In this document: positions 12,040 to 21,944 of the stretch, in pieces
Layout: each line of letters begins with the position of its first letter
Position numbering within the stretch: the first letter of the stretch is position 1
Source: Tipula vernalis
Taxonomy: Eukaryota; Arthropoda; Insecta; Diptera; Tipulidae
Assembly: GCA_958295665.1 (NCBI GenBank)
Contig: OY282560.1
Span: forward strand, 187,535,561 to 187,599,560
Direction of reading: 5' to 3'
Length of the DNA stretch: 64,000 nt
Position numbers and translations under genes: made by a program
The notes under the pieces: generated by a model
Told to the model about the DNA's origin: nothing
Seen by the model: the letters and a program-made list of their open reading frames with translations, nothing else
The model's database searches: none

Positions 12040-12710
12040 TACCCCTGTCTCGTCTTCCGTTTGATTTTACTCTTACGAGTTGCTGGGAATGGAAAGTCGC
12101 CTGAAGGTTTAATTCCAACATGATATTGCTTTTTATTTTTTGACGACTTGTGAAATACTATGTTTTTATTATCCATATTGTCTACAACGATGCTTCAGAC
12201 TGAAGCATTGGGTAAATAATTATCTGCTGATTCTCACGTTACTCACATAATGTTGTCATCTGAACAAACCACACAAATCTTTAGAAAAATAATGTTGGAC
12301 ATACTTCACTCTCTGAACGGTGTAAAATTCTTAATAATTGCCAACAGTACCAGGGATGTAAAATATGGAAATCACCGGAGCTACTTCTTAAAGGTCGAAG
12401 AAGAAAAGTGGCGAATGCGATATTGATTGGTGTTCGATAATGCGACTTATTAAATAATGTACAATTAAGTGTGAGCCTGTGATTTAGCAGCTTTGCGTAG
12501 GGGATAAGATTTTGGGGAAAAATGTGTCTAAACTTAGGAAATCCCATACCATCATTTAATCATTTTCCCTGCTCAAAATGACGGAAAATGTTTGTAATGT
12601 TAATAATTAGTTTGGCAACGATAAAAGATATTTTTATCAGATGATGTTTTGAGGGAAAAGTGTCGTCCGAGGAGTCGTATAGACGTATTTATTAACTGCT
12701 TATACTACAA
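12040..12710. other. Probable LINE 3' region or unassigned DNA
   Basis: Downstream of the thumb remnant there is no clear motif. An 88-codon minus-strand frame (12281-12547) has no recognised similarity and may be chance. Confidence 0.3.
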
Positions 12711-13122
12711 AAGTCGTGTTTTTCATAAGAACTGCACTAGAACTCGATAAATTTTAAATCGCTTTTATTCTATGTAACGAGAAAAATTAATAAATTCATA
12801 AAGTGCTAATGTGTAGTGCATTTAACATAAATACACATTTTAAGTTGTTACAGCAATAAATAATTACAATTATAGCTTATTTTTTAGTTTCACTTGTTAA
12901 ACCCATGAATTTATTTAGTGTAGTTGCGTGTAACGACGCCAGCAAGAAATAAGAAAATGTGGATGAAATAACTGAAGGGGGAAATTTTTAAACTTAAAAT
13001 GTGTATTTATGTCAAATACACTACATATTCGCGCTTTATGATTTTTTTTTTTCGCTTTACATGGAATAAAAGGAATTTAAAGTTTATCGAGTTCTAGTGC
13101 AGTTCTCATGGAAAACACGGCT
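12711..13122. repeat. 412-bp foldback element, family A copy 1
   Basis: Arms of about 130-140 bp are inverted repeats of each other. The left arm holds GAACTGCACTAGAACTCGAT (about 12728) and CATAAATACACATTTTAAGTT (about 12825). Their complements lie near 13095 and 12995. The unpaired middle contains ATAATTACAATTATAGC and GATGAAATAACTGAAGGGGG. There is no coding potential. A second, more diverged copy lies at 33749-34087. Such elements are non-autonomous. The mobilising family is not identifiable from this window. Confidence 0.82.
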
Positions 13123-13205
13123 AAAATAACATTTATATACAAACGTATGTGTATGAAACTTGTACTTTCGCTAAACTCATTAAAACGAGATAAACTTTTA
13201 AATAT

Positions 13206-13505
13206 TGGGCGACTACTAGGAATCTAATCGCCTTTACTAACTAAACGGAAAATAAAATGAGATTAGCTAATCTTTAACTTGACAGAGTGGAATAACTAAA
13301 CTTGAAAATTCATTAATCGCGTTTAGCCATTACCTTTTGTGTTTAGTACAACGAGTGTTTAGCTATACTCAATCAGTTGTTCTACTCAGCGAGCGGAACG
13401 ATAAAACGCGATTAGCTAAAATTGAGGTTAACGTACTGCGCTGCGACTAAACTCCAAAATTCACTAAACCTGTTTTGCTAAATCGCAGTATGTCAAAGGT
13501 ATTAT
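13206..13505 (-). repeat. MITE related to the copy at 4976
   Basis: The complement of 13400-13505 aligns with the left half of the 4976 element. Shared blocks are CTGCGATTTA, GGTTTAGTGAATTTT / CGATTTAGTGAATTTT and AGTCGCAG. The string GCGATTAGCTAAAATTGAGG at about 13410 recurs at 34240. The left boundary is approximate, because the other arm (GGCGACTACTAGGAATCTAA at about 13207) has diverged. Confidence 0.55.
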
Positions 13506-13642
13506 GAACCATAATTAAGCGATTTATTTAGAGATTTGTAATTTTAAAGTAATATAAGTAGATATTTGACTTTGATTAGAATTGTGGTATTTGACTTAAT
13601 TATGCTAAAACTATATAATCTAGGCTTAGCTTATTAATCTTG

Positions 13643-13848
13643 AGCGGTCGCGCTGGGACGATTTCGTCCCAAGCGAAATTTCACTTGGAAATTCTCGAAA
13701 AACGAAAAATGGGCAGGCCCTGGCTCCTCTCTCTAAAAAAACTTAGTACAGGTACGGTTCTGCAAAAGGGTATTAGTCACTATGAAAACCCATATAAAAA
13801 AAATTTAAATTTAGTTGTTTATCACTCGCACCATTCAATTTGTATTTC
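13643..13848 (+). repeat. Dispersed repeat, inverted partner at 29924
   Basis: The reverse complement of this stretch matches 29924-30281 over most of its length. Shared blocks include GTGCGAGTGATAAAC, TATATGGGTTTTC, TGTACTAAGTTTTTTT, AGAGGGGAGCCAGG-like sequence and GAAATTTCGCTTGG. This copy lacks about 160 bp present in the other one. It has no coding signature and no obvious terminal repeat. Superfamily unknown. Confidence 0.75.
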
Positions 13849-14171
13849 GCACGTACTACTAAGGCCGATTGAAATTTGAGCATTTTCACTCTCTATTGTT
13901 TGATCTAATTTATATACAAAATGTCAAGTGCCAGTGACACTTTTGTAGTGAAAATGATCTTCGGTGTATTTTTCATAAAAATCCTCAATTTTCCTCTCGT
14001 TGAAACTATGCCTTTTCAAGTGGTCAAGAAACCTTCAAACCTCGGTTTTTCTTAAACATTAGGGTGTCGATTAAGAGAATCCATTGTCATTCACTTTTTA
14101 CTACCAAGCAGTTTTTAATTGTGGAAATTTAGGCCAAGAGACGTTTCCCTAGCGTTTTCCGCTCAGATTCC

Positions 14172-14290
14172 GATTCATTGTAAAAAATATAATAACTTTT
14201 CTTCTTAACTAATAGTGGTTTCTCATTCTAGAAGGGTTCAAGAGTGTTCATGAATTTTTTTAGATTTTTCAAAGCGATTTAACACGTTGA
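14172..14290 (-). repeat. Dispersed repeat, inverted partner at 25745
   Basis: The reverse complement of 25745-25855 matches here. ATTGTAAAAAATATAATAAC, AGAAGGxTTCAAGAGT and TTTTTCAAAGCGATTTAAC are shared. The match ends abruptly at about 14178, where the other copy meets a candidate LTR. Confidence 0.75.
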
Positions 14291-16594
14291 AAACTATACG
14301 TGGACGTTTTCTACCTAGTGCGACCGTCGAAGCTTCGAAATTACAAAGACAAATTAGGTTAAGTTTCAATTAAGTGACTAAGCCGAAAAATTAAAAAGGC
14401 TTAATTAATATTACTTAAAAACATAATTCTGCCCGCATTCATAAAAGTCCAAGTTACTTTAAGGCTCTATTTTACCAATTAAAAACAACTAATTTTTTGT
14501 CTTTGTTTAAATGTGCCTAAAATAAAATCTAAGATCGTGTAAATCTAGGCTATCGACATTCTGTTCGTTTTAATCTCTGCTTTGCGTAGATTTGCCATGT
14601 ATGCCATCTACTTAAATAAGGGTGAATTAAAAATTACTCTGACCTTCAAATATAAATTTTTAATTTTCTCTCTTATTACAATTTTTTTTTTAAAAATCAT
14701 CTATTAATCGTTAGATAACATCTTTCTGAACATACCAATACATAAAACTTTTACAATCTAATAGAAAAAAAATAGTAAAATTTGATTTGTGAGGAAATGG
14801 TTTTCGAAACGAATGAGCTAAAGCGGATTTAAAAGGAAATCATTACAAATATATTTAACTTGGTTATAAAAAAACAATTAAATCGATACCTATGATGGTG
14901 CGGCCAAAAACTGATTTCTGCGATACCCACTTTTTGGTATAAAACAAAACATTAATTTCTATTTAAACTCTAATTAACTTTCGTGAATATGGGCATTAGT
15001 AAGCTAAATTACTTAATTAATTATCGTAATCAACCCAACAACTTTTATAACTTAAATTCCATCATTAAAATATTTTTTTTGGCATCAGAATCGTCTTTTT
15101 TTGAAACCTTTTTATGAACCAAAAAAAAGTGTACTGTATCACAAAAAATATCTCATTAAAAATTTCAAATGTATAAGAATTTTAATAACAATTATAAACC
15201 TTTTCCAGTATAAAGGAGCCACTTTGTAAAAAAATAACCGAAAATCTTAGAAACATCTCGCATTATTTTTACCTGTCGCTACCTCGTTAGGTGTTACTAG
15301 GCAAAATTTTATAAATACGTATTATGTACTATATTTGAAGTAAAATTTTCCAATTATTTTAATCCAATAGAATACAAAGAGAAAAATATTCATGAGAACA
15401 CCATCCTATTAACCTTTTCCACCCTGGTTGACAGTCAAGTTGGTGCCAAAATATTTACATATTTGAAATTTCAATTCGACATCCCAATTAGAGCAGTGCG
15501 CGCACATGACAGAAAACCAAATAAAACAAAAATAAAAAAATTTCATTACACGATTAACAAAACATTTTCATTACAATAACAACAAAATACGCGGTTTTCA
15601 TTTTGCGTTTTTTTTTATGTACTATATTGTATAAATGTATTTATTTATATGTTTTACTTTTATCAACAATTCTATTTTATAAATAAATTTTGAAACTATT
15701 TTTAGACGGAAAGTAATGGGTTTTAATCAGTCAAACAACGTTCGTTTGTTTATAAACCGATTAGAATTAGACAATCGCTTATGTTTAATTAATTAAATTG
15801 TAGTACATACATAGATATACAAATATATTTGGGTTACATTTATAATAAAAGCTTTGAAGTTCAAAAAGTACTTTTAATAAAATAAATAATTTAGGTGTGT
15901 TGCTTAATAGTTGAACGAAAACTTTCCGAACTGGAAGTAGCACAGTAAATTTAAATTTATGTATGTGGTGGTTTAAAAAAAAAAGTTTTTTATTATTTTT
16001 GTTACTCGCTGCTGCATTATTGGTTGGCATCTATTTATGTTTTTCCAATACATATATTACATGAGTTCTTTTATTATATATGAAATACCATTGAAAGAAA
16101 TTTTATATCTTGCTCTATTTTTTTAGTTAGCGACGATGTTCTATATATTCGAAATAAAAGGTAACTAAGTGCCGACGAAAATAGATGCATTACTCCCAGC
16201 TGCAGTTAAAATACTTGGAAACATCTGGAATATTTATTGATTTCAATTTTAATTATCTAAACACTGTACAATAAATATATACGTGAATAACTAAATGGCA
16301 TGGGTTAATACAGAATTTTTGCGATAAATTATAATGTACATATATAATTTAAAAAGTTGTATTTGGTTTGTTTACAGAAAGCTACGTTAGAACGACAGGT
16401 GGTCAAATTTATTTATTTATAATTTAAAGTAACCGATTTAGTAACTATGAACAAGCAAGATTTTAAAGAATGAAATTTGTCAATAAAAAGAAAAAAATTT
16501 AGCTAGGTTTAAATTTTATTTGAAGCTTTCATATTTTGAATTAAAAATTTAAAAAATTTACAAGTAAATCTTCAAGTTTTGCTTGTGGTTGTCT

Positions 16595-16645
16595 TGAGAG
16601 AAGTTGAAATCAAATTGATGTTGAGAAGTTGAAATCAAATTGAGG
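16595..16645. repeat. Two-copy tandem repeat, about 25-bp unit
   Basis: GAAGTTGAAATCAAATTGA appears twice, separated by a few bases. Confidence 0.85.
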
Positions 16646-16817
16646 GTCATTCTTCCCGTAATTTGTGAAATGGTGTTCGAGATCTAAAAATCGATGACAA
16701 TGAAGCCTCCTACCCGGAACATGTGAAATGTTTTCAGTGATGTACGATGAATCAATATGGCCAAGAAGAAAGTTTCCTATAAAGGCAGGCATCCAAAAGA
16801 ACTCTTCTCCCTTTTTC

Positions 16818-16859
16818 GTATTCCCAATTAGTTTCCTTGTATTCCCAATTAGTTTCCTT
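16818..16859. repeat. Exact 21-bp tandem doublet
   Basis: A unit starting GTATTCCCAATTAGTTTCCT is present twice with no interruption (16818-16838 and 16839-16859). Confidence 0.9.
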
Positions 16860-17120
16860 TCATAGAAGTAAGATGAATTTGAATACTTTTTTTTTTGAAT
16901 ACTTTCAAATCTACTTATCTACCAGTAATAGTAGGTGGAAATATCGATATATTATTGTTGTTATTCAAGATTTTTGCTGTATTCACATTATTGTCTTTTG
17001 GGCTATATACATACACTATACAGATTAAAAAAAGAAGTAAACATACCAGGTATTTCCTTGACGTCAGTGCTGTTCGTGTTATTGTAAGACATATTTGCCG
17101 AGTAGTATTTAATTTTTTAT

Positions 17121-17180
17121 TTAGATTTAGGTTAGATTAGGTTAGGGTGGCTAGGCACAAAAATGGTCCGTAGCCATACC
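17121..17180 (-). mobile_element. 3' tail of the LOA/R1-type LINE, split off by a hAT
   Basis: The plus strand reads TTTAGGTTAGATTAGGTTAG, then GGTGGCTAGG. Its complement is a CCTAACC-like simple tail of the kind I recall at the 3' end of some fly LOA/R1-like LINEs. The sequence continues, across the hAT insertion and its 8-bp duplication, into 19650 onward, where the rest of the LINE lies on the same strand. Assignment to the LINE is inferred from that continuity. Confidence 0.55.
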
Positions 17181-17879
17181 TAGTGATGTAAACGGTAATA
17201 TTCTCGGTGGTATTATTACCGGTAAAATAGGTAATTTTAGGTAATATTACCCAAAGTGGCGTTATAGTGGTAATATCGATAACATAAATTAAAAATGTTT
17301 TTTTCCAAACAACTCAACTAGTCTAAATGCAAAAAGAGTTGTGACACCACTGCATTATACTTCCTTACGTATTATTCCTATTACACCAAATTTTTGTTGT
17401 AAAATATAATAATTTACACTTTTTTCCTGTTTCATTGACATAGTCATTTAGCAAATACGTAATAGTCTGGAAAAAACACCAATCGCTATTTTAACTAGAA
17501 AAGTTTGCAACCACCATCATAGTCGATGAAAAGCTCTAGTGTGCTGGAATTTCATTGACAACATGAAACCAAAGTAGCACCAGCTGGTCGATGCTATTAC
17601 TCGAGCAATTTTCGATTCTGGTGCTCCATTAGGCTCAACAACAAAGTCGGCTTGTGTTGATTTGTTCAAGAAATTGCGATCGTTCTATAAACTTCCTTCG
17701 AGGTACCATCTTTCCAATCAATTTTTGAGCCTTGAGTAACATCGCGCCGAAGGGTGAGTCGTTTCGGTCCGGCGCATCTGACATTGTAGATCGATGCTTG
17801 GTTGAATATACGCAGGGACTACATAACAAATTATGTCATCAATACACCCAAAGTCTTTTTCTATAAATCTACTCACTAA

Positions 17880-18960
17880 GGAAAATCGATATTTGGCTTT
17901 TAAAATTGCTTTTCGAGAAAGTTGAAGCGGTGTTAAAAGACGTCGAGATTTATAATTTTATTGTACTTATTACCGACAATGGAACGAACAATAAAGAGTC
18001 CCGAAAAATGGTTAACAAAAGTCATCCTTATATTACCGAGTATGGGTGCATCTGCCATGGACTTAACTTGCTCATTGTCGATATCTTCAAGATTCAGTCT
18101 ACAAACAGTTTGAAATTTTCAGTCAGTCGTACGGATGGTTTCGGAAATAAAAATCGCACAGTTTTCATGCTACATTCGATCTACATTCATGCTACATCAG
18201 GTATGCCCTAAAGGCGCTGGCTATCGAAGACGAAGTGAAGTAGTTATGAAGGCATCTACGATCTCCTATTCGAAATTGTTCACTGTGTACTACCTACGAT
18301 TGCTAAATGGCCATCTTTTTTTGAGGGTTTGCTGTTTTGCCTAAAGTGGTGTACTGTTTTGTTGAAATAAAACAAACTTTTGAACAAAATAAATGCGCCA
18401 ATTACGAAAAACTTTTAAGTATTCTCAAATCACGGCCCGAAAAATGCTTACAACAGCTAAATTTTCCCGCAAATTTGCTTGAACCAGCTATTCGAGGAAA
18501 GAGTCTTTCGGAATCGCGGACAAAACTTGAAGCGACGGAATTTATTTTTAATGTCGCAGAACTTCACCCAAAATATAAGGACAAAAAATATAAGGGCAAC
18601 AAAATATATGAGCCTTTGGCGCATTATAATGTTCGAAGTGAACTTTTTTCACAACCGTTTGTGGTTGCAAGTTTGTAATCCTATATGTAATCCATTGACT
18701 GTTGATCGTGCAGGAAAACTAACGTACATTTTGCACAACTTAAACCTGTCGAGATCGAACGTAGGAAGTGTGGATAACTAAGATGAAGTTATTCCTGCTG
18801 AATCAAATACAAATTATTATTAATAATGGATGAAGCTGCAAAATCATATTCGCTGGAAGAAGAGGATGACTTGGAGGAAAGTAAGAATGATTCGGTTATG
18901 GATGATGTTGAGGCTGAGGATGATAAATGCGTCGGCGGGGATGAACCATATATTGATTAA
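17880..18960 (+). pseudogene. hAT transposase pseudogene (DUF659-like)
   Basis: The 101-codon frame at 17906 includes IVLITDNGTNN, the hAT catalytic segment with its conserved DN pair. HPYITEYGCICHGLNLLI follows, the usual CxxHxLNL block. A shifted frame continues with YEKLLSILKSRPEKCLQQ, FPANLLEPAIRGKSLSES and ATEFIFNVAELHPKY (18390-18590), like the part before the dimerisation domain of hAT proteins. An acidic C-terminal piece starting MDEAAKSYSLEEEDDLEESK runs from 18826 to a stop at 18958-18960. The BED finger and the SERxFS dimerisation block were not found. Several frameshifts make it non-functional. Confidence 0.75.
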
Positions 18961-19015
18961 AAAGTTTAATTTATCATAAACACATGTATTTATGTAAAAT
19001 TTATTATTTACTGTA

Positions 19016-19483
19016 GGGGTTGAAGACGACCTTGCCGTCCTTCGACGTCTACCGATGAACACATCAAGGAAGTCAAGGATCTGGTGATCAAAAATAGTCG
19101 ATTGACAATTGGAGATCTTGTTGAAAACTCTTGGCTTTTGCATCATGATAATGCGCCGTCTCACACTGCATTAGTTGTACGTGACTATTTGCCCAAAAAT
19201 TCGACCCATATTGTTTCGCAACTACCCTTCGACTGATTTAGCTCCGCTTGACTTCTGGTTTTTCCTGAAACTCAAGAAAACGCTCCGGGGACTTCGTTTT
19301 GACACGATTGAAGAGATTCAAGCGGAATCAAAGAAGGTTTGTAGGCTATTATGGAAATATACTTTAACAATTGTTTCGAAGACTGGAAAAAAACGTTGGC
19401 ATAAGTGTATTCTATCCGAAGGAGATTTCTCTGAAGAAGATGATATATTTGAAAGAATAATAAGCAGTTTGTGTTTTATTTAA
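19016..19483 (+). pseudogene. Mariner transposase fragment nested in the hAT
   Basis: STSTDEHIKEVKDLVIKN and RLTIGDLVE (19045-19125) are the linker after the helix-turn-helix domains. WLLHHDNAPSHTALVVRDYL (about 19132-19190) has the second catalytic aspartate at 19147. DLAPLDFWFFLKLKKTLRG (from about 19236) has the third at 19250. GKKRWHKCILSEGDFSEEDD closes the C-terminus. The two aspartate codons are 103 nt apart, where the D34D spacing needs 105, so a net 2-nt deletion has shifted the frame. A stop follows LPFD. The N-terminus and the first aspartate are missing. No terminal repeats were identified. Confidence 0.85.
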
Positions 19484-19989
19484 AAATCTTACTACTTTTG
19501 TCCAGGCGTCAAAATATTACTAGTGTTCTTTGGTACAAATTGGAATTAAAATATTGAATAAAACTTGTGTTACCTATTTTACCCGTGTTACCGGTAATAT
19601 TACCGGTAACATTACCAAATTTAAAAATATCGGAAATTTTACAACAGTAGCCATACCACATACAAATTTTTCTCAACTCTACTCATTGAACCATCCAGAG
19701 CTTACAACGAAGCGTTGAATACCCCTGACGTCCATCCCAATGAGATCCACCAGGTCGCTGAGGAGGAGTTCCTAAAAATGTCCATCTGCTTTGCGCTAGA
19801 CGGGAACAGGTGCAGAGTAAGTGGAGTACAGTTTCTACAGTAATCATTCGAGAAGACTGCTATTCTCCATGCTATTGTTAATAGCTGTCCAGTTCTTACC
19901 TGATCTAGTTTTGGCCAAGTCTGCTTAATTATAACACAAGAGGTACCATTGGACCACCTATAGATCGCTGCTCTCCTAGCTATTTCCGA

Positions 19990-20350
19990 GCAGAATTTAA
20001 ACGTTTATCTTACTTGGTAAAGTGGAGCATTTGTGAAGAGCGAGTTCATCTGCCTTTACATTCCCCACAACGCGAAGTGCTCTGGCACTCACGTTAAGTG
20101 AATGGAACCGATCTGCCGTCTCGTTAAGAGATAAGAGGAAGCTCTGAGCTACCTTGGACATATGGAAGTGGTATCGTAGCGTTTTAATAGCGGCCTGACC
20201 TCCGTTTTAATCCTCGGCCTCCGTTATCGCGATTAATTCAGCCTGAAAACGCTGCAACAGTCGGGGAGACGAAACGAGAGGTTCACATTCAATTTCTCAC
20301 AGAAAATACCACCACCAACTCTACCTTCGATTTTTGAGCTATCCGTGAAG
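19990..20350 (-). pseudogene. LINE RNase H domain remnant
   Basis: Complement translation reads FTDSSKIEGRVGGGIFCEKL, then SFRLPDCCSVFQAELIAITE. These give the first catalytic aspartate (TDxSK) and the glutamate (FQAE). Further on NETADRFHSLNVSARALRVV and GNVKADELA supply the final aspartate in the GNxxADELA block. A stop interrupts after ITEAED. This is a clear RNase H fold sequence of an LOA/R1-type LINE, followed by a short C-terminal stretch with stops. Confidence 0.82.
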
Positions 20351-20532
20351 AAGTTCAAAACTTTAGGGTTCAACATCTCTTCACTCCGCCGGTCCTCTCT
20401 GGAGGGAATATCAGTATGGAACCTTTCCTCAAAAGATGTTGATTAAACCATGACGGAATCGGTGGTAGCAGGGATGTCTCTATTACACAGAATAGATGAT
20501 TATCCTGTATTATTACAGGTTCACATAGAAAT

Positions 20533-21073
20533 TTATTTGAGCCTTGTAGCTGTGCTCGCTGCCATTTGAATGCCCAGAATACCTAGTGGTATAAGATGAA
20601 AAAGAACCTCCAGTGCCTGAGTAGGTGTGCTCCTGAGTATTACACTAATACACAAGGTGATAGTTCTCTGAATTTTCAACAGCAACTTTTGGTTATCCAT
20701 ATTGTTTAAGGCTGACCCTGAAGTGCCATCAGGTTCAGTCAACTTGTATGGCTTAATGCTTTTAATTGCCGACGCTCTCTTTATCACTTGGCATTTCAGG
20801 CGCAAATTTGGAGCATCTCGGAAAGTGGGTTATTAGTAGTAACTCCAACGATTCAGCACTAGGTGTGGTGCAAGAACCATCCGGTCGCTGGAGATGACTC
20901 GGGATGATAGGACTTGAAGCCAGTATTTTACAGTACAGCCTCCAAGTACTTATTACGGCGGGTCTTATATTCTTGGCTTTTCTGAAAAGCCTTTTGCATT
21001 TCTTCGAGCATTTGCTTACCCAAAGATCTACTAAGAAGAGATACTCCCAAAACAGATACATGAAAATCATCAA
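20533..21073 (-). pseudogene. LINE linker and deleted reverse transcriptase
   Basis: PDGSCTTPSAESLELLLITH and FPRCSK (about 20880-20815) fit the linker between endonuclease and reverse transcriptase (DGxWTxSxEETLxLLLxTHFP pattern). AIKSIKPYKLTEPDGTSG is the start of the fingers (SFKPYKSPGPDGI pattern). After a short unrelated stretch the frame reaches TPTQALEVLFHLIPLGILGI, which normally lies just before RNase H. The palm, including YxDD, is therefore deleted. I infer this from the order of motifs; an alignment would give the exact breakpoints. Confidence 0.72.
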
Positions 21074-21082
21074 ATAGCTTGT

Positions 21083-21406
21083 CTACAAGTCATCCAGCTC
21101 CCGGGTACCATGAGGCTTTGGAACTAATACTGGCAATGAATTATCAATAATGATTCTGAAGGTTTCCCAGTCGGTTTTTCGCCTGTTTCTAAAAATAGCT
21201 TTATTTGTGGCTTCTTTAACCAATACATACAGAAGATAACAGTGATCAGAAAACGGATGGTCATAAGACACTGTCCAATTCACCAAACTTTCCTTAATTA
21301 ATAAAATCTGAGACAAGTGCGATATAGTATCTCTTACCAGGGTTACATGGCGGCCCATCCACTTCATCGTCGAATTTCTAGATGACATTTGGCAGATTGA
21401 AATCAT
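21083..21406 (-). pseudogene. LINE endonuclease C-terminal part
   Basis: The frame contains DTISHLSQILLIKESLVNW, then VSYDHPFSDHCYLLYVL. The SDH triplet is the conserved end of the apurinic-type endonuclease of non-LTR retrotransposons. FRNRRKTDWETFRIIIDNSL resembles the RNPRxTxWxxF segment that follows in LOA/R1-type proteins. The upstream catalytic blocks were not identified with certainty. Confidence 0.7.
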
Positions 21407-21944
21407 TAAGCATTAATACTGAATCCAAAGAATTTATTTTATTTATAAGTTCACCGCAAATGAAAAAGTATATGGGATTTTGAATTTTCTAACTTTAAAT
21501 TGTTTATCGATAAAATGGACTTACACCACTTTCAAAATAAACGGTCCAATTGGCGAACTGCAAAGCGAAGAGTGAATGGCAATAAGTACACTTCCGCCCG
21601 ATTTTTTTAAGCTAATTGTTAGAGAGCGATCACATCTATAAACGATATATTGTTAAATGAAATTTCGCAAATTACATAAATTAAGTAATTTGATTTTAAA
21701 AGATAGTTGTAGAAAGAAGAACCGTTAGTTGCCATCTTGTTTCCTTGTGGTATATTGAAAAAGCACTGCTTAATGCTTTCATGGCTGGTTTGTCGCACAG
21801 GTTTACACTAGGTTTGATATAATATGATAGACCCGCGGCAAAAACAATTATGTGAGATTGTGCCTTCAGCACAAACAACATTCTCAAGCGAGGTACACCT
21901 TGGTGAAAGGAGCTGGGGAGCATCGATAATGTTGTTGGCAACAC

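Larger units (their letters stand above)
14291..17120. other. Long unassigned AT-rich stretch
   Basis: I recognise no coding region, RNA gene or element end. Open frames are short and of low complexity. Two local tandem duplications occur: about 25 bp at 16595-16645 and an exact 21-bp doublet at 16818-16859. Confidence 0.45.
17181..19649 (+). mobile_element. hAT element with perfect 8-bp target duplication
   Basis: The left end reads TAGTGATGTAAACGG and the right end TTTTACAACAGTA, whose complement TACTGTTGTAAAA matches with two changes in the first 12 bases. GCCATACC stands immediately outside both ends (17173-17180 and 19650-19657), the 8-bp duplication hAT elements make. Inside the ends, arms rich in GGTAATATTACCGGTAA lie at 17191-17250 and 19570-19615. 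The element encodes a decayed transposase on the plus strand and carries a mariner fragment. It inserted into the 3' part of a LINE. Confidence 0.88.
19658..21944 (-). mobile_element. LOA/R1-type LINE, internally deleted
   Basis: On the minus strand the order endonuclease, linker, shortened reverse transcriptase and RNase H can be followed from about 21900 down to 19990. After that comes a 3' region that continues beyond the hAT insertion to 17121. Most of the reverse transcriptase is missing: the frame passes directly from the finger region to the connection region. An 82-codon piece at 21696-21944 (NLCDKPAMKALSSAF) may be an upstream part of the endonuclease, which is uncertain. The presence of RNase H fits I/LOA/R1-type elements rather than the Jockey group. 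Confidence 0.75.

Noticed and set aside
17121..17146. Insect telomere-like TTAGG repeat
   Set aside because: The repeats are irregular and very short, and the position fits the 3' tail of a LINE better.
17635..17829. 64-codon minus-strand frame with a plausible composition
   Set aside because: It lies inside the hAT, whose transposase is on the plus strand, and has no recognisable motif.
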